From Actinomycetes bacterium (GTDB lineage Bacteria > Actinomycetota > Actinomycetes > Actinomycetales > Cellulomonadaceae), in contig JAJYCD010000007.1 in NCBI GenBank assembly GCA_021778635.1, forward strand, positions 1-64,000: DNA of 64,000 bases, read 5' to 3'. The position numbers were made by a program, and so were the translations under genes. The notes under the pieces were generated by a model, which saw only the letters and a list, made by a program, of their open reading frames with translations, made no database searches and had not been told where the DNA came from. Shown piece after piece: positions 27,377 through 36,838 of this stretch; positions within the stretch are counted from its first letter, which is position 1; each line of letters starts with the position of its first letter.

Positions 27377-27429
27377 ACGCGGTCCGACGCCCGGTCGGCG
27401 GCGGTCGCCGCCGGGTCGTCGGACCGCGT
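27377..27429. terminator. Bidirectional hairpin between xthA and galK
   Basis: A perfect 13-bp outer stem, ACGCGGTCCGACG (27377-27389) with its complement (27417-27429), continues inward with CCCGG/CCGGG around one bulged base. It lies in the 128-bp gap between the two convergent genes. Confidence 0.8.
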
Positions 27430-27443
27430 CCGGTGCGATCCGG

Positions 27444-28682
27444 TCAGTCGGTGTCGCGGTCCGCGGGCGCGGACGCGTCCGCCACGAGGAACACCGGCGC
27501 CGTGAAGCCGGCCTCGCCGAACGCGTCGGCGATCTCCGTGGCGATCCGGTCGACGCTGCCGGCCTCGACCAGCGCGATGGCCGACCCGCCGAAGCCGCCG
27601 CCGGTCATCCGGGCACCCAGGGCGCCGCTCGAGCGTGCGACTGTGACGGCAAGATCCAGCTCGGCGCAGCTCACCTCGTAGTCGTCCCGGAGCGAGACGT
27701 GCGAGGCGTCCATGAGTGGGCCGACCTCCGCGACCCGCCCGTCGTCGAGCAGCGCGACGAACTGCTCGACCCGGGCGATCTCGGTGACGACGTGGCGAAC
27801 GCGCTTGACGGTGGTCTGCGCCTCGCCGTCACCGGGCTCGGACAGCACGGCGAGGGCCGCCTCGAGCTCCGCTCCGGCGCCGATCTCGCGGAGCGTCGCA
27901 CGGCCGAGCCGCGCCGCCGCGGCCTCGCACGTCGCGCGCCGGTTCGCGTACTGGCCGTCGGCGAGCTGGTGCTCGGCGCGGGTGTCGATCACGAGGAGCG
28001 CGAGACCGTGGGCCGAGAGGTCGAACGGCACGTGCCGGACCGTGCCGTCGCGCGTGTCGAGGAGCAGGGCGTGACCGGGCTGGGCCCGGAGCGACGACGA
28101 CTGGTCCATGCCGCCCGTGGGCGCCCCGGCGATCTCGTTCTCCGCGCGCACGCACGCGGCCGCCAGCACCGCTCGGCCGGCGTCGGATCCGCCGAGACCC
28201 AGGTCGCACACGTCGTTCAGTGCGACCGCGACCGCGGACTCCAACGCGGCCGACGACGAAAGCCCGGCGCCGTACGGCACGCACGACGTGACCGCCGCGT
28301 CGAACCCGGCGATCCGGACCCCGGGCGCCAGGTCCGACGACGCGTTCAGGGCCCAGGCGACCCCGGCCGCGTAGGCCGCCCACCCGAGGTCGGCGCCCGG
28401 GTGCACCTGGTCGGCCGTTCCGGTCCACATCGCGTGCTCGCGCTCGGAGACGAGCCGCAGGACGTCGTCGTCGCGACGCCGCAGCGCGACGTAGGTGCGG
28501 TGCGGCAGGTCGATCGGCAGGCACAGCCCGCCGTTGTAGTCGGTGTGCTCACCGATGAGGTTCACGCGACCCGGAGCCGACCACACGCCGTCGGGCTCGG
28601 CGCCGAACCGGGACCGGAACAGCTCGGCGGCGGTGCGCGCACCCGCGGAGCGGTCCCACGCGGTGAGCCACTCGCCGGTCAT
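27444..28682 (-). CDS. galK: Galactokinase
   Basis: Phosphorylates galactose to galactose-1-phosphate, the first Leloir step. A 412-residue GHMP kinase. The galactose-binding signature GRVNLIGEHTDYNGG is near residue 40, the ATP loop is PYGAGLSSSAALE, and the C-terminal motif is ARMTGGGFGGSAIAL. Its ATG overlaps the galT stop by 4 nt, and it is the last gene of deoR-galT-galK. A galE gene is not in this window. Length is typical. Confidence 0.95.
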   Translation of the reverse strand: MTGEWLTAWDRSAGARTAAELFRSRFGAEPDGVWSAPGRVNLIGEHTDYNGGLCLPIDLPHRTYVALRRRDDDVLRLVSEREHAMWTGTADQVHPGADLGWAAYAAGVAWALNASSDLAPGVRIAGFDAAVTSCVPYGAGLSSSAALESAVAVALNDVCDLGLGGSDAGRAVLAAACVRAENEIAGAPTGGMDQSSSLRAQPGHALLLDTRDGTVRHVPFDLSAHGLALLVIDTRAEHQLADGQYANRRATCEAAAARLGRATLREIGAGAELEAALAVLSEPGDGEAQTTVKRVRHVVTEIARVEQFVALLDDGRVAEVGPLMDASHVSLRDDYEVSCAELDLAVTVARSSGALGARMTGGGFGGSAIALVEAGSVDRIATEIADAFGEAGFTAPVFLVADASAPADRDTD

Positions 28683-29872
28683 CGGGCCAGCTCCTGCAGT
28701 CGTGCGGCGATCCGCTCGGGGGTTGTGTCACTGATCCAGGCGCCCATCGCCGACTCCGATCCTGCGAGGTACTTGAGCTTGCCGGGGGCGCGCAGCACCG
28801 AGAAGAGCTGCAGGTGCAGACGCAGGTCGTCGCGTCCCTCGCGAACGGGAGCCTGGTGCCACGCGGCGATGTACGGGAGGGGCACCGGGGCGCCGTCGGG
28901 GTCGACGAAGAACCGGTCGAGTCGCTGCAGCAGCGTCAGGTACGTGGTCGCGAGGTCGGCCCGCTCGTCGTCGGTCAGGGCGGGGAGGTCCGGGACGTCG
29001 CGACGCGGCGCCAGGTGCACCTCGACGGGCCACCGAGCCGCTGCGGGCACGTATGCGACCCAGTGCGTGGACTCCAGGACGATCCGTACCCCGGCCCGCA
29101 GCTCGGCGTCGAGGACGTCCCGCAGCAGGTTGCGTCCGGTGCGCTCGCGGTGGGCGCGGGCCTGGCGCAGCATCGTGGCCGTGCGCGGGGTCAGGTAGGG
29201 GTAGGCGTAGATCTGTCCGTGCGGGTGGTGCAGGGTGACGCCGATCTCCTTGCCGCGGTTCTCGAAGCAGAACACCTGCTCGACGCCGTCGAGGGCGCCC
29301 AGCGTGGTGGTGCGGTCGGCCCACGCCTCGATCACGGTGCGCATCCGGCCCGGCGTCACGGAGGCCAGGCTCGCCGTCGAGTCGCTCGAGAAGCAGATGA
29401 CCTCGCAGCGCCCGACGGCCGGCCGCACCGGGTAGAGCTCCTCGCCGTTCAGCGCGCTGACCTCGTCGGCCACGCCCGGCACGGTCATGAGCGAGGGGAA
29501 TCGGTTCTCGAACACGACGACGTCGTAGTCCTCGGCGGGGATCTCGCCGTCGGAGTAGGCGGCGCCGGGCTTCGCCGGCGCGAGCGGGTTCGCGTCGGCG
29601 GGCGGCAGGAACGTGCGGTTCATCCGGTGCGCGGCCATCGGTACCCACTCGCCGGTGAGGACGTCGTAGCGCATCTCGGGTCCACGGATGGGCCTGCTGA
29701 CGCCGTCCGCATCGACGACCGGCGCGAACCGGTCGGGCAGCGGCCGCGGGTCGTCGAGCCGCCGGGTCGCCGCCCCGGACACGTACGGCTCGGTGTCGTC
29801 GAAGTACAGGAGCTCGCGCCCGTCGGCCAGGGTGGTCGACGTGCGGCGAACCCGCGGGACTGAGCTGGTCAC
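28679..29872 (-). CDS. galT: Galactose-1-phosphate uridylyltransferase
   Basis: Exchanges UMP between UDP-glucose and galactose-1-phosphate. 397 residues. The active-site motif HPHGQIYAYPYL holds the histidine that forms the uridylyl intermediate. Other family segments are VFENRFPSLM and EVHLAPRRDVPDLPAL, with HLQLFSVLRAPGKLKYLAGSE near the end. GTG 29872 has GAAGGAG 7 nt upstream and overlaps the deoR stop (GTGA). A longer open frame to 30808 exists but runs antisense through deoR and is not coding. Confidence 0.95.
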   Translation of the reverse strand: MTSSVPRVRRTSTTLADGRELLYFDDTEPYVSGAATRRLDDPRPLPDRFAPVVDADGVSRPIRGPEMRYDVLTGEWVPMAAHRMNRTFLPPADANPLAPAKPGAAYSDGEIPAEDYDVVVFENRFPSLMTVPGVADEVSALNGEELYPVRPAVGRCEVICFSSDSTASLASVTPGRMRTVIEAWADRTTTLGALDGVEQVFCFENRGKEIGVTLHHPHGQIYAYPYLTPRTATMLRQARAHRERTGRNLLRDVLDAELRAGVRIVLESTHWVAYVPAAARWPVEVHLAPRRDVPDLPALTDDERADLATTYLTLLQRLDRFFVDPDGAPVPLPYIAAWHQAPVREGRDDLRLHLQLFSVLRAPGKLKYLAGSESAMGAWISDTTPERIAARLQELAR

Positions 29873-30669
29873 GATGCTGCTCCTTCGGGGTGGGCGAGGA
29901 CGAGGCGGCCGACGTCGCCGCGCAGGACGCTGCGGGCGTCCTCGGGCAGCGCGTCGTCGGTGACGAGGACGTCGACGGCGTCGAGCGGCGCGATCCGGCT
30001 GAGGCCGACGACGCCCCACTTGCCGTGGTCCGCGAGGACCACGACCTCCGCAGCGCTCGCGATGAGCGCCCGGTCGGTCTCCGACTCGAGGAGGTTCGGT
30101 GTCGTCAGCCCGGAGGCGTCGAGACCGTGGACGCCGAGGAACAGGCGGTCGACACGCAACGAGCCGAGGGCCGCGACCGCGAGCGGCCCGACCAACGCGT
30201 CGGAGGGCGTGCGGGTCCCGCCGGTCAGCACCACGTCGAGTCCCGCGCCCGGCGCCCGGTGCAGGGTCTCCGCGACGGGCAGGGAGTTCGTCACGACGGT
30301 GAGCGGGCGGAGCGCCGAGGTCTCGGCGATCAGCGCGGCGAGCAGGTGGGTGGTCGTTCCCGCGGAGAGGGCGATCGCCTCGTGCGGCTCGACGAGCGCG
30401 AGCGCGGACCGTGCGATCGCCCTCTTCTCCCGGGCTGCCCACGCGCGCTTGGCCTCGAACCCGGGCTCGTCGCTCGCCCGCGCGTTCTCGTTGGGGCTCA
30501 CGGCGCCGCCGTGCACGCGTCGCAGCAGCCCGGCCTGGGCCAGCTCGCCGATGTCGCGGCGGACCGTCATGTCCGAGACCCCGAAGCGCTCGACGAGGTC
30601 CGCGACCCGGACCGCGCCACGGGCACGCACCATCGCGACGATCTGGTCCTGGCGTTGCCCGGCGAGCAT
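29869..30669 (-). CDS. DeoR-family transcriptional regulator of the gal operon
   Basis: A 266-residue regulator with an N-terminal DeoR helix-turn-helix (about 1-57: RVADLVERFGVSDMTVRRDIGEL...LRRVHGGAV) and a C-terminal sugar-phosphate-sensing domain with SAGTTTHLLA and VLADHGKWG. Being first in the operon with galT and galK, it probably represses it and responds to a galactose-pathway intermediate; this is inferred from context. ATG 30669 lies 6 nt after a -10-like CATACT, giving a leaderless mRNA, which excludes the ATG at 30687. An AT-rich stretch covers the promoter. Confidence 0.9.
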   Translation of the reverse strand: MLAGQRQDQIVAMVRARGAVRVADLVERFGVSDMTVRRDIGELAQAGLLRRVHGGAVSPNENARASDEPGFEAKRAWAAREKRAIARSALALVEPHEAIALSAGTTTHLLAALIAETSALRPLTVVTNSLPVAETLHRAPGAGLDVVLTGGTRTPSDALVGPLAVAALGSLRVDRLFLGVHGLDASGLTTPNLLESETDRALIASAAEVVVLADHGKWGVVGLSRIAPLDAVDVLVTDDALPEDARSVLRGDVGRLVLAHPEGAAS

Positions 30670-30706
30670 GCAAACAGTATGGCCCATAAATCAACAAATT
30701 CGCACA
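30670..30706 (-). promoter_or_regulatory. AT-rich promoter/operator of deoR-galTK
   Basis: Read on the minus strand this holds CATACT (-10) 6 nt before the deoR start, and upstream of it an AT-rich run containing AATTTGTTGATTTATG, exceptional in this GC-rich DNA. DeoR regulators often bind AT-rich sites over their own promoter, so autoregulation is likely. Confidence 0.5.
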
Positions 30707-30823
30707 TGGTGTGGGGCGGAGCCGGCCGCGCGGCCGCCGGTCGTCGGCCGTCGTCTCCCGTCGCGTCCATCCCCACGCCGCACGGTCACGATCCTGGCGG
30801 GCGCCCATCCACTGGGCGCGACC

Positions 30824-30851
30824 TTGCGTCGACGCATCCGTGACCTACTCT
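30824..30851 (+). promoter_or_regulatory. ppc promoter (leaderless)
   Basis: TTGCGT (30824-30829) and TACTCT (30846-30851) are spaced 16 bp. The GTG start of ppc lies 7 nt after the -10, so the mRNA is expected to be leaderless. Confidence 0.65.
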
Positions 30852-30858
30852 TCGACCT

Positions 30859-33534
30859 GTGGCAGCCGACATCTCTCCCCAGGACGTCCGCCGAGGTCTT
30901 GCGCGCCACGAGGTCCCGGACCCGTTGCGCAACGACGTCCGGCTGCTCGGTGGTCTGCTCGGGACCGTGCTCCGTGAGGCCGGCGGCGACGACCTCCTCG
31001 CCGACGTCGAGCGCCTGCGCGAGCTGACCATCCGGGCGCACGACGAGTCCGGCACCGAGGCGCTCGAGCAGGCCGAGGACCTCGTCGAGAGCTTCTCCGA
31101 GCACCGGGCCGAGCAGGTCGCCCGGGCGTTCACCTGCTACTTCCACCTCGCGAACCTCGCGGAGGAGTACCACCGCATCCGGATGCTGCGCGAGCGCGAG
31201 TCCGCGATCGCGCCGCACGAGCTCGCCCCCGACGACTCGCTGCCGTCGGCCGTCGCGGAGCTCGCCAAGGAGATCGGTCACGAGGCCGCCCTCGAGCGGC
31301 TGCAGAACCTCGAGTTCCGTCCGGTCGTCACCGCCCACCCGACCGAGGCCAGGCGTCGCTCGGTGGCCAACTCCATCCGGCGGATCTCCGACCTCGTCGC
31401 CGAGCGTGACGGCATGACGGGCGGCGGCATCACGCTCGCCGAGAACGAGCGCCGGCTGCTCGCGGAGATCGACGTGCTGTGGCGCACGTCGCCGCTGCGC
31501 GCGTCGAAGCCGACGGTGCTGGACGAGATCCACAGCGTGATGGCGGTGTTCGACTCGACCTTCTTCGACGTCTTCCCGTCGGTGTACCGACGCCTCGACG
31601 ACTGGCTGCAGGGCGACGCCGCCGGGGCGAAGCAGCCGATCGTCCGGCCGTTCGTCCGCCTGGGCTCGTGGATCGGCGGCGACCGCGACGGGAACCCGAA
31701 CGTGACCTCGGACGTCACCCGGGCCGCCGCGGTCATCGCCTCCGAGCACGTGCTCACCGCGCTCGAGGCCGCCGCGCGCCGCACCGCGCACGTGCTCACG
31801 CTCGACGGCGTCGGCACCCCGCCGTCGTCGGAGCTGCTCGCCCTCTGGCAGCGTCAGCGTGAGCTGTCCGAGATCGTCACCGCCCGCGCGACCGAGGGTG
31901 CGCCGGGACAGCCGCACCGCCGGGCGCTGATCGTGATCGCCGAGCGGATCTCGGCGACCCGGCTCCGGGACGCCGACCTGGCGTACGCCGGAGCCGACCA
32001 GCTCGAGGCCGATCTCGCGGTCGTGCAGCGTTCGCTCCTCGACGCCGGCGCCGCCCGCGCCGCCTTCGGTGACCTGCAGCGCCTGATCTGGCAGGTGCAG
32101 ACCTTCGGGTTCCACCTCGCCGAGCTCGAGGTCCGTCAGCACTCCCAGGTGCACGAGGCCGCGCTCGCGGACATCGCCGAGCACGGCATCGACGGCCCGC
32201 TCCAGGAGCGGACCCAGGAGGTCCTCGACACGTTCCGCGCCATCAGCGCCGTGCAACGCCGGCACGGGATCGAGGCCGCGCGTCGCTACATCATCTCCTT
32301 CACGCAGCGGCCCGAGCACCTCGCCGCCGTCTACGAGCTCGCGGCGCTGGTGTTCCCGGACCCGTCCCAGGCACCCGTCATCGACGCGGTTCCCCTGTTC
32401 GAGACCTTCGCCGATCTCCAGGCGAGCGTCGACATCCTCGACGCGATGCTCGAGCTGCCGGTCGTGCAGCAGCGGCTCGCCGTCAACGGCCGGCGCGTCG
32501 AGGTCATGCTCGGGTACTCGGACTCCTCCAAGGACGTCGGCCCGGTGTCCGCGACCCTCGCGCTCGACGTCGCGCAGAGCAGGATCGCCGACTGGGCGCA
32601 CCGCAACCACATCACGTTGACGCTGTTCCACGGCCGCGGGGGCGCGCTCGGCCGGGGGGGCGGCCCCGCGAACCGGGCCCTGCTCGCGCAGCCGCCCGGG
32701 TCGGTCGACGGCCGGTTCAAGCTCACCGAGCAGGGTGAGGTCATCTTCGCGCGGTACGGCGACCCGGTGATCGCGTCACGCCATATCGAGCAGGTGGCTG
32801 CCGCCACCCTGCTGGCCGGGGCGCCGTCGGTCGAGGCTCGTAACGCCGCCGCGACCGCGCGGTTCGCTCCGCTCGCGGAGATCCTCGACCGGACGTCCCG
32901 CGAGCGCTTCTACTCACTGGTGCGGACCGACGGCTTCCCGCAGTGGTTCGCCGAGGTCACCCCGCTCGAGGAGATCGGCCTGCTCCCGCTCGGCTCGCGC
33001 CCGGCGCGGCGGGGGCTGTCCGTCGAGTCCCTCGACGACCTTCGGGCGATCCCCTGGGTGTTCTCCTGGTCGCAGGCGCGGACCAACCTCGCGGGCTGGT
33101 TCGGACTGGGCACCGCTCTCGACGCCGTCGGTGACCTGGCCGAGCTGCGGGCCGCCTATGCCGGCTGGCCGCTGTTCACGACGGTGATCGACAACGTCGA
33201 GATGTCCCTCGCGAAGACCGACCGGCGCATCGCGAGCCGTTACCTGGCCCTCGGCGAGCGCCAGGACCTCGCGGACCTCGTGCTCGAGGAGATGGCACTG
33301 ACCCGACGGTGGGTACTGGCGATCACCGGCAGCGACGAGGTGCTCTCGCGGCGCCGGGTGCTCGGCCGGGCCGTCCAGCTACGCAGCCCGTACGTCGATG
33401 CGCTGTCCCTCCTCCAGCTCCGCGCCCTCAAGCGGCTACGGTCGGGCGTCGAGCCGGACCAGGTCGAGGGCCTGCGGCAGCTCCTGCTGCTCAGCGTCAA
33501 CGGCGTGGCGGCGGGCCTGCAGAACACCGGCTGA
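30859..33534 (+). CDS. ppc: Phosphoenolpyruvate carboxylase
   Basis: Anaplerotic enzyme making oxaloacetate from PEP and bicarbonate. 891 residues. The catalytic histidine is in PVVTAHPTEARRRS. Further conserved blocks are GSWIGGDRDGNPNVT, LEVRQHSQVHEAA, VMLGYSDSSKDVGP, the loop LFHGRGGALGRGGGP, and AIPWVFSWSQARTNLAGWFGLG. The protein ends QNTG, the usual PEPC C-terminus. Leaderless GTG start after a good promoter. Divergent from deoR-galTK. With icd, sucCD and mdh it completes a set of central carbon genes in this window. Confidence 0.96.
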   Translation: MAADISPQDVRRGLARHEVPDPLRNDVRLLGGLLGTVLREAGGDDLLADVERLRELTIRAHDESGTEALEQAEDLVESFSEHRAEQVARAFTCYFHLANLAEEYHRIRMLRERESAIAPHELAPDDSLPSAVAELAKEIGHEAALERLQNLEFRPVVTAHPTEARRRSVANSIRRISDLVAERDGMTGGGITLAENERRLLAEIDVLWRTSPLRASKPTVLDEIHSVMAVFDSTFFDVFPSVYRRLDDWLQGDAAGAKQPIVRPFVRLGSWIGGDRDGNPNVTSDVTRAAAVIASEHVLTALEAAARRTAHVLTLDGVGTPPSSELLALWQRQRELSEIVTARATEGAPGQPHRRALIVIAERISATRLRDADLAYAGADQLEADLAVVQRSLLDAGAARAAFGDLQRLIWQVQTFGFHLAELEVRQHSQVHEAALADIAEHGIDGPLQERTQEVLDTFRAISAVQRRHGIEAARRYIISFTQRPEHLAAVYELAALVFPDPSQAPVIDAVPLFETFADLQASVDILDAMLELPVVQQRLAVNGRRVEVMLGYSDSSKDVGPVSATLALDVAQSRIADWAHRNHITLTLFHGRGGALGRGGGPANRALLAQPPGSVDGRFKLTEQGEVIFARYGDPVIASRHIEQVAAATLLAGAPSVEARNAAATARFAPLAEILDRTSRERFYSLVRTDGFPQWFAEVTPLEEIGLLPLGSRPARRGLSVESLDDLRAIPWVFSWSQARTNLAGWFGLGTALDAVGDLAELRAAYAGWPLFTTVIDNVEMSLAKTDRRIASRYLALGERQDLADLVLEEMALTRRWVLAITGSDEVLSRRRVLGRAVQLRSPYVDALSLLQLRALKRLRSGVEPDQVEGLRQLLLLSVNGVAAGLQNTG

Positions 33535-33541
33535 TCAGCCG

Positions 33542-33847
33542 ATGCCGTCGTTCCGGGTCACGATGGGCGTCGGTGCGCTCGTCCCGGGCGTGGCGCCGCA
33601 GGACGTGCTGCCCGAGGCTGCGCGTGCCGCGCGTGAGGTCGCGACGGTCGAGGCCTTCGACGTCGGCATCGTGCACGGTGAGGCGCGGGTCACGGTGCGC
33701 TTCACCGCGGCCGACGACTCCGAGGCGCTCGGCGTCGGTGCGCGCGTGCACGCAGCGGTCGCCCGGCTGGCCGACGTGCGAGCGCCGCAGGTCACGCGGC
33801 GCTGGGGTGCCCGGTGGGAGCCGGTGATCAGGGGGCGGTCGGGGTGA
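33542..33847 (+). CDS. Small conserved-looking protein after ppc, unknown function
   Basis: 101 residues, starting MPSFRVTMGVGALVPGV 8 bp after the ppc stop, so probably co-transcribed. Codon third positions are strongly G/C, as in neighbouring genes, which supports real coding. It has an alternating hydrophobic pattern that could form a small alpha/beta fold, with no membrane segment or cysteines. I recognise no family. Its end overlaps the convergent mrp gene by 20 bp. Confidence 0.6.
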   Translation: MPSFRVTMGVGALVPGVAPQDVLPEAARAAREVATVEAFDVGIVHGEARVTVRFTAADDSEALGVGARVHAAVARLADVRAPQVTRRWGARWEPVIRGRSG

Positions 33848-34976
33848 GCCCGAGCGGGCGACCCGCCAGCCCCCGTGAACGCGTCGCGAGGGCCCGCGCG
33901 ACCCCACGCAGCGCGACGGCCGCAGGCGAGTCGGGGGAGGTCAGCACGACGGGGACGCCGTCGTCGCCCGCCTCGCGCAGCCGCAGGTCGAGAGGGATCT
34001 GACCGAGCAGCGGGACCGACGCACCCGTGAGGCTCGCGAGGTTCTCCGCGACCCGGGCGCCGCCGCCTGTGCCGAACACCTCGAGCCGCGTGCCGTCGGG
34101 CTGCTCGAGCCAGGACATGTTCTCCACGACGCCGACGATGCTCTGCCTGGTCTGGGTCGCGATCGAGCCGGCGCGCTCGGCGACCTCCGCCGCGGCGATC
34201 TGCGGCGTGGTCACCACGACGAGCTCCGAGCTGGGCAGGAGCTGGGCGACCGAGATCGCGATGTCACCGGTGCCGGGCGGCAGGTCGAGCAGCAGGACGT
34301 CGAGGTCGCCCCAGAACACGTCGGCAAGGAACTGCTGGAGCGCTCGGTGCAGCATCGGGCCGCGCCACACGACGGGTTGACCGGCCGCGACGAACATGCC
34401 GATCGAGATGACCTTGACGTCGTGCGCGACGGGCGGGAGCAGCATGTCGTCGACCCGCGTCGGCGGCTGGCTCACCCCGAGCATGCGGGGGATCGAGAAC
34501 CCGTAGATGTCCGCGTCGACCACACCGACCCGCAGACCGTCCGCCGCCATGGCGACCGCGAGGTTCGCGGTGACCGACGACTTGCCGACCCCGCCCTTGC
34601 CCGAGGCGATCGCGTAGACCCGGGTGAGGGATCCGGGCTTCGCGAACGGGATCTCCGGCTCGGCGGCCCCGCCACGCAGGTTCGACCGGAGCTCGGCGCG
34701 CTGCTCCGCGGTCATCACGCCCATGTCCACCCGGACCGAGGCGACACCCTCGACCGACATGCCGGCCGTGCGGATGTCCTTCGTCAGGGTGTCCTTGAGC
34801 GGGCACCCGGCGACCGTGAGGTCGACGCCGACGGTCACGACGGCACCGGCCGGCCCGTCCTGCACGGAGACCGAGCGCAGCATCCCGAGCTCGGTGATCG
34901 GGCGCCGGATCTCCGGGTCGATCACGGTGGCCATGGCGGCCCGGACGGCGTCTTCGAGCGGGGAGATCTCCGGCAT
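33828..34976 (-). CDS. mrp: Mrp/ApbC-type Fe-S cluster carrier P-loop ATPase
   Basis: Assembles and transfers Fe-S clusters. 382 residues: an N-terminal MIP18/DUF59-like domain (VIDPEIRRPITELGML) and a deviant Walker ATPase domain with ASGKGGVGKSSVTANLA and LLLDLPPGTGD. The CxxC cluster motif of E. coli ApbC is absent; the equivalent place reads ENMSWLEQPDG. ATG 34976 is chosen because TACGAT (minus strand, 34984-34989) is a -10 box 7 nt upstream; this box overlaps the ATG at 34985, ruling that one out. Confidence 0.88.
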   Translation of the reverse strand: MPEISPLEDAVRAAMATVIDPEIRRPITELGMLRSVSVQDGPAGAVVTVGVDLTVAGCPLKDTLTKDIRTAGMSVEGVASVRVDMGVMTAEQRAELRSNLRGGAAEPEIPFAKPGSLTRVYAIASGKGGVGKSSVTANLAVAMAADGLRVGVVDADIYGFSIPRMLGVSQPPTRVDDMLLPPVAHDVKVISIGMFVAAGQPVVWRGPMLHRALQQFLADVFWGDLDVLLLDLPPGTGDIAISVAQLLPSSELVVVTTPQIAAAEVAERAGSIATQTRQSIVGVVENMSWLEQPDGTRLEVFGTGGGARVAENLASLTGASVPLLGQIPLDLRLREAGDDGVPVVLTSPDSPAAVALRGVARALATRSRGLAGRPLGLTPTAP

Positions 34977-35013
34977 GGGGTCCATCGTAGGTCCCTCGGC
35001 CGACCCCGTTCGC

Positions 35014-35529
35014 TCAGCGCGGAGCGCGGTCCGGCTGCGACCCGCCGCCCTCGTCCTTCTCCGCCAGGATGTCCTCCAGCAGCCCGCGCAGCTCCGAGCG
35101 CAGGAAGTCGCGGGTGGCGACCTCGCCGAGGGCGATCCGCAGGGCGGCGATCTCTCGCGCGACGTACTCGGTGTCGGCCAGGTTCCGCTCGGAGCTCAAC
35201 CGGTCCTGCTCCGCGGCGACGCGGTCACGGTCGGTCTGCCGGCTCTGCGCGAGCAGGATCAACGGAGCGGAGTACGAGGCCTGCAGCGACAGGATGAGCG
35301 TGAGCAGCGTGAACCCGAACGCGCGCGAGTCGAACCGCAGGTCGACGGGTCCGTACGAGTTCCACGAGAGCCACGCGGCACAGAACGCGGTCATGTAGAC
35401 GAGGAACCGTGGCGTCCCCATGAAACGCGCGATGCCCTCGGCGACCTTGCCGAACGCGTCCTGGTCGACGCGGGCCCGGGGGACCAGCGAGCGACGGTTC
35501 TCCTTGGGTGTGTCGAGACGATCAGCCAC
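35014..35529 (-). CDS. DUF1003 family membrane protein
   Basis: A 171-residue inner-membrane protein with a charged N-terminus, two hydrophobic helices (about 43-62 and 70-92) and a charged, coiled-coil-like C-terminus. The signature SLQASYSAPLILLAQSRQ is characteristic of DUF1003, whose function is unknown. GTG start at 35529. The first 8 nt overlap the end of the MgtE-like gene upstream, so they form an operon. Confidence 0.85.
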   Translation of the reverse strand: MADRLDTPKENRRSLVPRARVDQDAFGKVAEGIARFMGTPRFLVYMTAFCAAWLSWNSYGPVDLRFDSRAFGFTLLTLILSLQASYSAPLILLAQSRQTDRDRVAAEQDRLSSERNLADTEYVAREIAALRIALGEVATRDFLRSELRGLLEDILAEKDEGGGSQPDRAPR

Positions 35530-36838
35530 GGCCGCTCACCCCCCGTCCGTGCGGCATCACGACGGGGCCGCCGGAACGGGCGTCGTCGGACGGTCCGCCC
35601 TCGCGCCAGTCCTCGGGCAGCAGGTGGTCGAGGACGTCGTCGACGCTCACGACGCCGAGCAGCCGCTTCTCGGCGTCGAGCACGGGAAGGGCGAGAAGGT
35701 TGTACGTCGCGAGGAGTCGGGTGACCTTGAGCAGGGGGTCGTGCGGGGCGACGGACTCGATGTCGGAGTCCACGATCGAGCCGATCGACTCGTGCGGCGC
35801 CTCGCGGAGCATGCGTTGGAGATGGACGACGCCGAGGAACCGCCCCGTCGGGGTCTCGAGCGGCGGACGCACGACGAACACCATCGACGCGAGCGCAGGC
35901 GTGAGGTCCTGGCGGCGGACATGGGCCAGGGCCGCCGCGATCGGCGTCTCGGGACCGAGCACGACCGGGTCGGTCGTCATCAGACCACCGGCGGTGCGGT
36001 CCTCGTAGGCGAGCAGGCGCCTGACGTCGCGAGCCTCCTCGGGCTCCATCAGACCGAGGAGCTCGGCCGCCTCGTCCTGGGGCAGGTCGCCGAGGAGGTC
36101 GGCGGCGTCGTCGGGCTGCATCGCCTCGAGCACGTCGGCCGCGCGGTCGCGGTCGAGGCCGGACAGGATCGCGACCTGGTCGTCCTCGGGCAGCTCCTCG
36201 AGCACGTCGGCAAGACGCTCGTTGTCGAGCGCGGTCGCCACCTCGAGCTGGCGGGTCGCGCCGAGGTCGTGCAGCACGTCGGCCAGGTCGGCCGGCTTGA
36301 GGTCCTCGTAGGCGGCGAGAAGGAGCGCCGCGCCCTGGCCCTCGTGCCCGCTGCTCAGGCTCGTGACCTCGTCCCAGCTGATGACGAGGGTCTCGCCGCG
36401 CCGCCGCAGGAGGCCACCCTTGCCCGCCGGAAGGTGTCGGCGGACGAACAGCTGGGTGAGGAGCCAGTCGCCGGATCGTTGCTGCTCGATGGCGAGGTCC
36501 TCGATGGAGGCGCTGCCCGAGCCGTCGGTGAACTCGACGGTACGGTCGAGCAGCTCGCCGACGGCGAGCGTCTCCGCGAGACGTTGTTCGAACCGTCGCA
36601 TGTTCACGAGTCCCGTGGAGATCACCTGCCCGACGTCGATGCTGGTCACGCGCGTGAGCGGCAGGAAGACGCGGCGACGCCCGGGCACCTCGACGACCAG
36701 CCCGACCGCGCGCGGAGCCCCGCTCGCCCGGAGCAGCACGACGACGTCGCGCACCCGCCCGACCAGGTCGCCGACGGGGTCGAAGACGGAGGTACCGGCG
36801 AGGCGTGCGACGAAGACCCGGCTTCCCGTGCTGCTCAC
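35522..36838 (-). CDS. MgtE N-terminal / CBS-domain protein without membrane part
   Basis: A 438-residue soluble protein. Residues ~5-75 look like a PRC-barrel; residues ~190-290 are the MgtE-N helical repeat (PDDAADLLGDLPQDEAAELLGLM), and residues ~295-415 are two CBS domains ending VVSVDDVLDHLLPEDW. In MgtE these domains sense Mg and gate the channel, but the transmembrane part is absent, so this is a regulator or sensor instead of a transporter. GTG 36838 lies 7 nt after a minus-strand TAGGCT -10 box (36846-36851), indicating a leaderless mRNA. The downstream DUF1003 gene overlaps it. Confidence 0.85.
   Translation of the reverse strand: MSSTGSRVFVARLAGTSVFDPVGDLVGRVRDVVVLLRASGAPRAVGLVVEVPGRRRVFLPLTRVTSIDVGQVISTGLVNMRRFEQRLAETLAVGELLDRTVEFTDGSGSASIEDLAIEQQRSGDWLLTQLFVRRHLPAGKGGLLRRRGETLVISWDEVTSLSSGHEGQGAALLLAAYEDLKPADLADVLHDLGATRQLEVATALDNERLADVLEELPEDDQVAILSGLDRDRAADVLEAMQPDDAADLLGDLPQDEAAELLGLMEPEEARDVRRLLAYEDRTAGGLMTTDPVVLGPETPIAAALAHVRRQDLTPALASMVFVVRPPLETPTGRFLGVVHLQRMLREAPHESIGSIVDSDIESVAPHDPLLKVTRLLATYNLLALPVLDAEKRLLGVVSVDDVLDHLLPEDWREGGPSDDARSGGPVVMPHGRGVSGRG

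Noticed and set aside
28679-30808. A longer galT frame reaching 30808
   Set aside because: The upstream part overlaps deoR in another frame; galT has a ribosome site and GTG at 29872 overlapping the deoR stop.
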